Part shown: positions 62,477 to 64,000 of the stretch, piece by piece
Numbering within the stretch: position 1 is the first letter of the stretch
How the letters are laid out: each line of letters begins with the position of its first letter
Source of the DNA: UBA2040 sp041674745
GTDB lineage: Bacteria; Bacteroidota; Bacteroidia; Flavobacteriales_D; Crocinitomicaceae
Length of the DNA: 64,000 nucleotides
Direction: 5' to 3'
Assembly (NCBI GenBank): GCA_041674745.1
Contig: JBAYVD010000001.1
Span: 124,001-188,000 of the forward strand
Program-made: the position numbers and the translations under genes
Notes under the pieces: model-generated
What the model saw: the letters and a program-made list of their open reading frames with translations, nothing else
What the model was told of the DNA's origin: nothing
Database searches by the model: none

Positions 62477-64000
62477 TTATTTGTTTTGAGCATCAACAAC
62501 CGCCACCTTCACCATGTTAATGATTTCTCTCACACTGGCACCCAATTGCAAAACGTGTGCAGATTTTTTCAATCCAACCAGAATTGGGCCAATTGCATCA
62601 CCATCGGTCACTTCTTGCAACAATTTGTAAGAAATATTTCCGGAAGACAAATTAGGGAAAATCAAGGTATTAACCGTTTTATTAGTCAAGTGAGAAAAAG
62701 AGAATTTTTCTAACATCAGTTCGTTGTTCAAGGCAAAATTGGCTTGTAATTCTCCATCTACGACCAAAGTTGGGTAGTTTTCATGCAATAGTTTTACTGC
62801 TTTACCCATTTTATCAGCATCCACACCAGGAGAGGATCCAAAGTTGGAATAACTCAAGAGCGCAATTCTTGGTGTCACTTTGAATTTCCGAACCATTTTG
62901 GCCACATTGCTTGTAATTTCAGCGATTTGTTCAGCATTCGGATTCACGTTCACCGTTGTATCGGCTAAGAAAAGCGGTCCTTTTTTCGTTACCAAGATAT
63001 ACATCCCAGCAATGGTTGTCACATCTTTTTGCAAACCAATGGTTTGAATAAACGGACGAACTACCTCGCGGTAATTTCGTGTCAAACCTGAAATGACCGC
63101 ATCTGCGTGGCCTTGTTCTACCATCATGGCGCCGAAATGATTTCGTTCGCGCATGATTTGTATGGCTTCATACTCTGTAATTCCTTTTCGTTTTCGTTTT
63201 TCAAAAAAGGCTTTTCCGTATTGAATTCTTTTTTCTTCTTCCTCTTCGGATTTAGGATCGACGATTTCCACATTGAGAAAATCCAAGGAATATTCTTCAA
63301 TTAAACGTTCAATTATCGGTCGTTTTCCAAGTAAAATTGGAACGGCAAATCCTTCTTCTTGAGCTGTTTGAGCCGCTTTCAAAATCTTGATATTATCAGC
63401 TTCGGCAAAAACAACTCGTTTTGGGTTGCTTTGAGCTTTTTCCGTAATCGTTCGAACAATTTTGTTATCCAAGCCCAATCGATTTTTCAGAATACCTTCG
63501 TACTCTTCCCAATTGGTGATTGGATTTTTGGCTACACCCGAAGCGATAGCGGCCTTGGCCACGGCCGGTGCGATGTAGTAAATCAAGCGTGGGTCCAATG
63601 GTTTTGGAATAATTTGCTCACGACCAAAAAGAATGTTTTTTTCACCGTAGGCTTCAATTACTTCTTCTGGAATGGTCTCTTTGGCAAGAGAGGCCAACGC
63701 TTTTACTGCCGCCAATTTCATTTCTTCGTTGATACAAGTGGCTCTCACATCCAATGCGCCGCGAAAAATATACGGGAAACCAAGTACGTTGTTTACTTGA
63801 TTAGGATGGTCGGATCGACCTGTTGCAAGAATGATATCTTTCCGGGCGGAAGTAGCGTCTTTGTAAGAAATTTCAGGTTCAGGATTGGCCAATGCAAATA
63901 CAATTGGGTCCTTCGCCATAGATTTGATCATATCTTTCGAAACAATACCACCTTTGGAAAGTCCAACAAAAACATCTGCTTTTTTGAAAGCAGATTCAAA
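62477..64000 (-). CDS. maeB: NADP-dependent malic enzyme with phosphotransacetylase domain, 5' truncated by window edge
   Basis: The C-terminal 507 residues of a MaeB-type malic enzyme, which converts malate to pyruvate, CO2 and NADPH. The frame is open to the window edge (VFVGLSKGGIVSKDMIKSM), so the start and the substrate-binding N terminus lie outside. The visible malic part has FALANPEPEISYKDA, GRSDHPNQVNNVLGFPYIFRG, and FGREQIIPKPLDPRL. The following phosphotransacetylase-like domain of about 330 residues has RVVFAEADNIKILKA, GHADAVISGLTRNYREVVRP and FLADTTVNVNPNAEQIAEI. In this class the second domain usually regulates the enzyme and lacks acetyltransferase activity. Confidence 0.94.
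   Translation of the reverse strand, partial: FESAFKKADVFVGLSKGGIVSKDMIKSMAKDPIVFALANPEPEISYKDATSARKDIILATGRSDHPNQVNNVLGFPYIFRGALDVRATCINEEMKLAAVKALASLAKETIPEEVIEAYGEKNILFGREQIIPKPLDPRLIYYIAPAVAKAAIASGVAKNPITNWEEYEGILKNRLGLDNKIVRTITEKAQSNPKRVVFAEADNIKILKAAQTAQEEGFAVPILLGKRPIIERLIEEYSLDFLNVEIVDPKSEEEEEKRIQYGKAFFEKRKRKGITEYEAIQIMRERNHFGAMMVEQGHADAVISGLTRNYREVVRPFIQTIGLQKDVTTIAGMYILVTKKGPLFLADTTVNVNPNAEQIAEITSNVAKMVRKFKVTPRIALLSYSNFGSSPGVDADKMGKAVKLLHENYPTLVVDGELQANFALNNELMLEKFSFSHLTNKTVNTLIFPNLSSGNISYKLLQEVTDGDAIGPILVGLKKSAHVLQLGASVREIINMVKVAVVDAQNK

Noticed and set aside
1..64000. tRNA, rRNA, CRISPR array, insertion sequence or prophage
   Set aside because: I saw no clover-leaf, long RNA-like stretch, regularly spaced repeats, transposase or integrase. 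A tRNAscan or Infernal run would settle small RNA genes.

Overview
The window reads as a chromosomal segment of a member of the Bacteroidota, most likely of the order Flavobacteriales. Three things point there. Many genes belong to the type IX secretion (T9SS) and gliding machinery: sprA, the sprE/porW lipoprotein, gldH and a PorP/SprF-like protein, with four secreted proteins carrying T9SS C-terminal sorting domains. Promoters match the Bacteroidota pattern TTG-N17..23-TAnnTTTG. Base composition is AT-leaning, with short intergenic gaps. I see no rRNA, tRNA, CRISPR array, insertion sequence or phage gene. Nearly all DNA is coding and no gene-free stretch exceeds about 250 bases.

Layout. 1-3.3 kb: a two-component pair, with the sensor kinase cut by the left edge, and a LuxR-type regulator. 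3.4-6.7 kb: an operon of a lipoprotein, a T9SS cargo and a small lipoprotein. 6.8-8.7 kb (minus): a quinone-oxidoreductase-like enzyme and rsmI. 8.9-11.7 kb: haem synthesis hemA-hemC-hemD. 11.8-13.7 kb: a PSP1/RicT-like protein and gldH. 13.7-14.8 kb (minus): a DUF2490-like protein and a lipoprotein. 15.0-18.6 kb: a CotH-domain T9SS cargo with an overlapping PorP/SprF-like partner. 18.6-22.8 kb: small membrane and TPR proteins, aspartate kinase and gpsA. 22.9-31.8 kb (all minus): a metalloprotease, recA, bcp, then sprE/porW, bactofilin, AtpZ and a small membrane protein, and a YebC-family gene. 32-39.8 kb: GT9 glycosyltransferase, an apparently inactive transglutaminase-like protein, dxs, a STAS-like/VanW pair and an aldose-1-epimerase-like gene. 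40-44 kb: a sugar MFS transporter and the feoA-feoB ferrous iron operon with a 34-residue Cys-rich microprotein. 44-54 kb: an SF1 helicase, a trans-sulfuration enzyme, a TrkA-type regulator, an M43 protease and PhoH. 54-64 kb (minus): the maeB-ruvA-sprA run followed by GNAT and SDR genes; maeB is cut by the right edge.

How it fits together. SprA is the outer-membrane translocon of T9SS, SprE/PorW and GldH are accessory lipoproteins, and the PorP/SprF-like protein probably serves the CotH cargo encoded just before it. The type A cargo proteins, two of them zinc proteases, are exported substrates. The remaining genes are housekeeping: haem, isoprenoid, lipid, amino acid and iron metabolism, and DNA repair.

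I did not find a clear new multi-gene system. The best leads are a recurring TAnnTTTG-N4-ATG arrangement that implies leaderless mRNAs, an inverted 11-bp repeat likely to be a shared operator between a sugar transporter and an epimerase, a transglutaminase fold with its cysteine replaced by asparagine, AtpZ separated from the ATP synthase operon, and an orphan large SF1 helicase.
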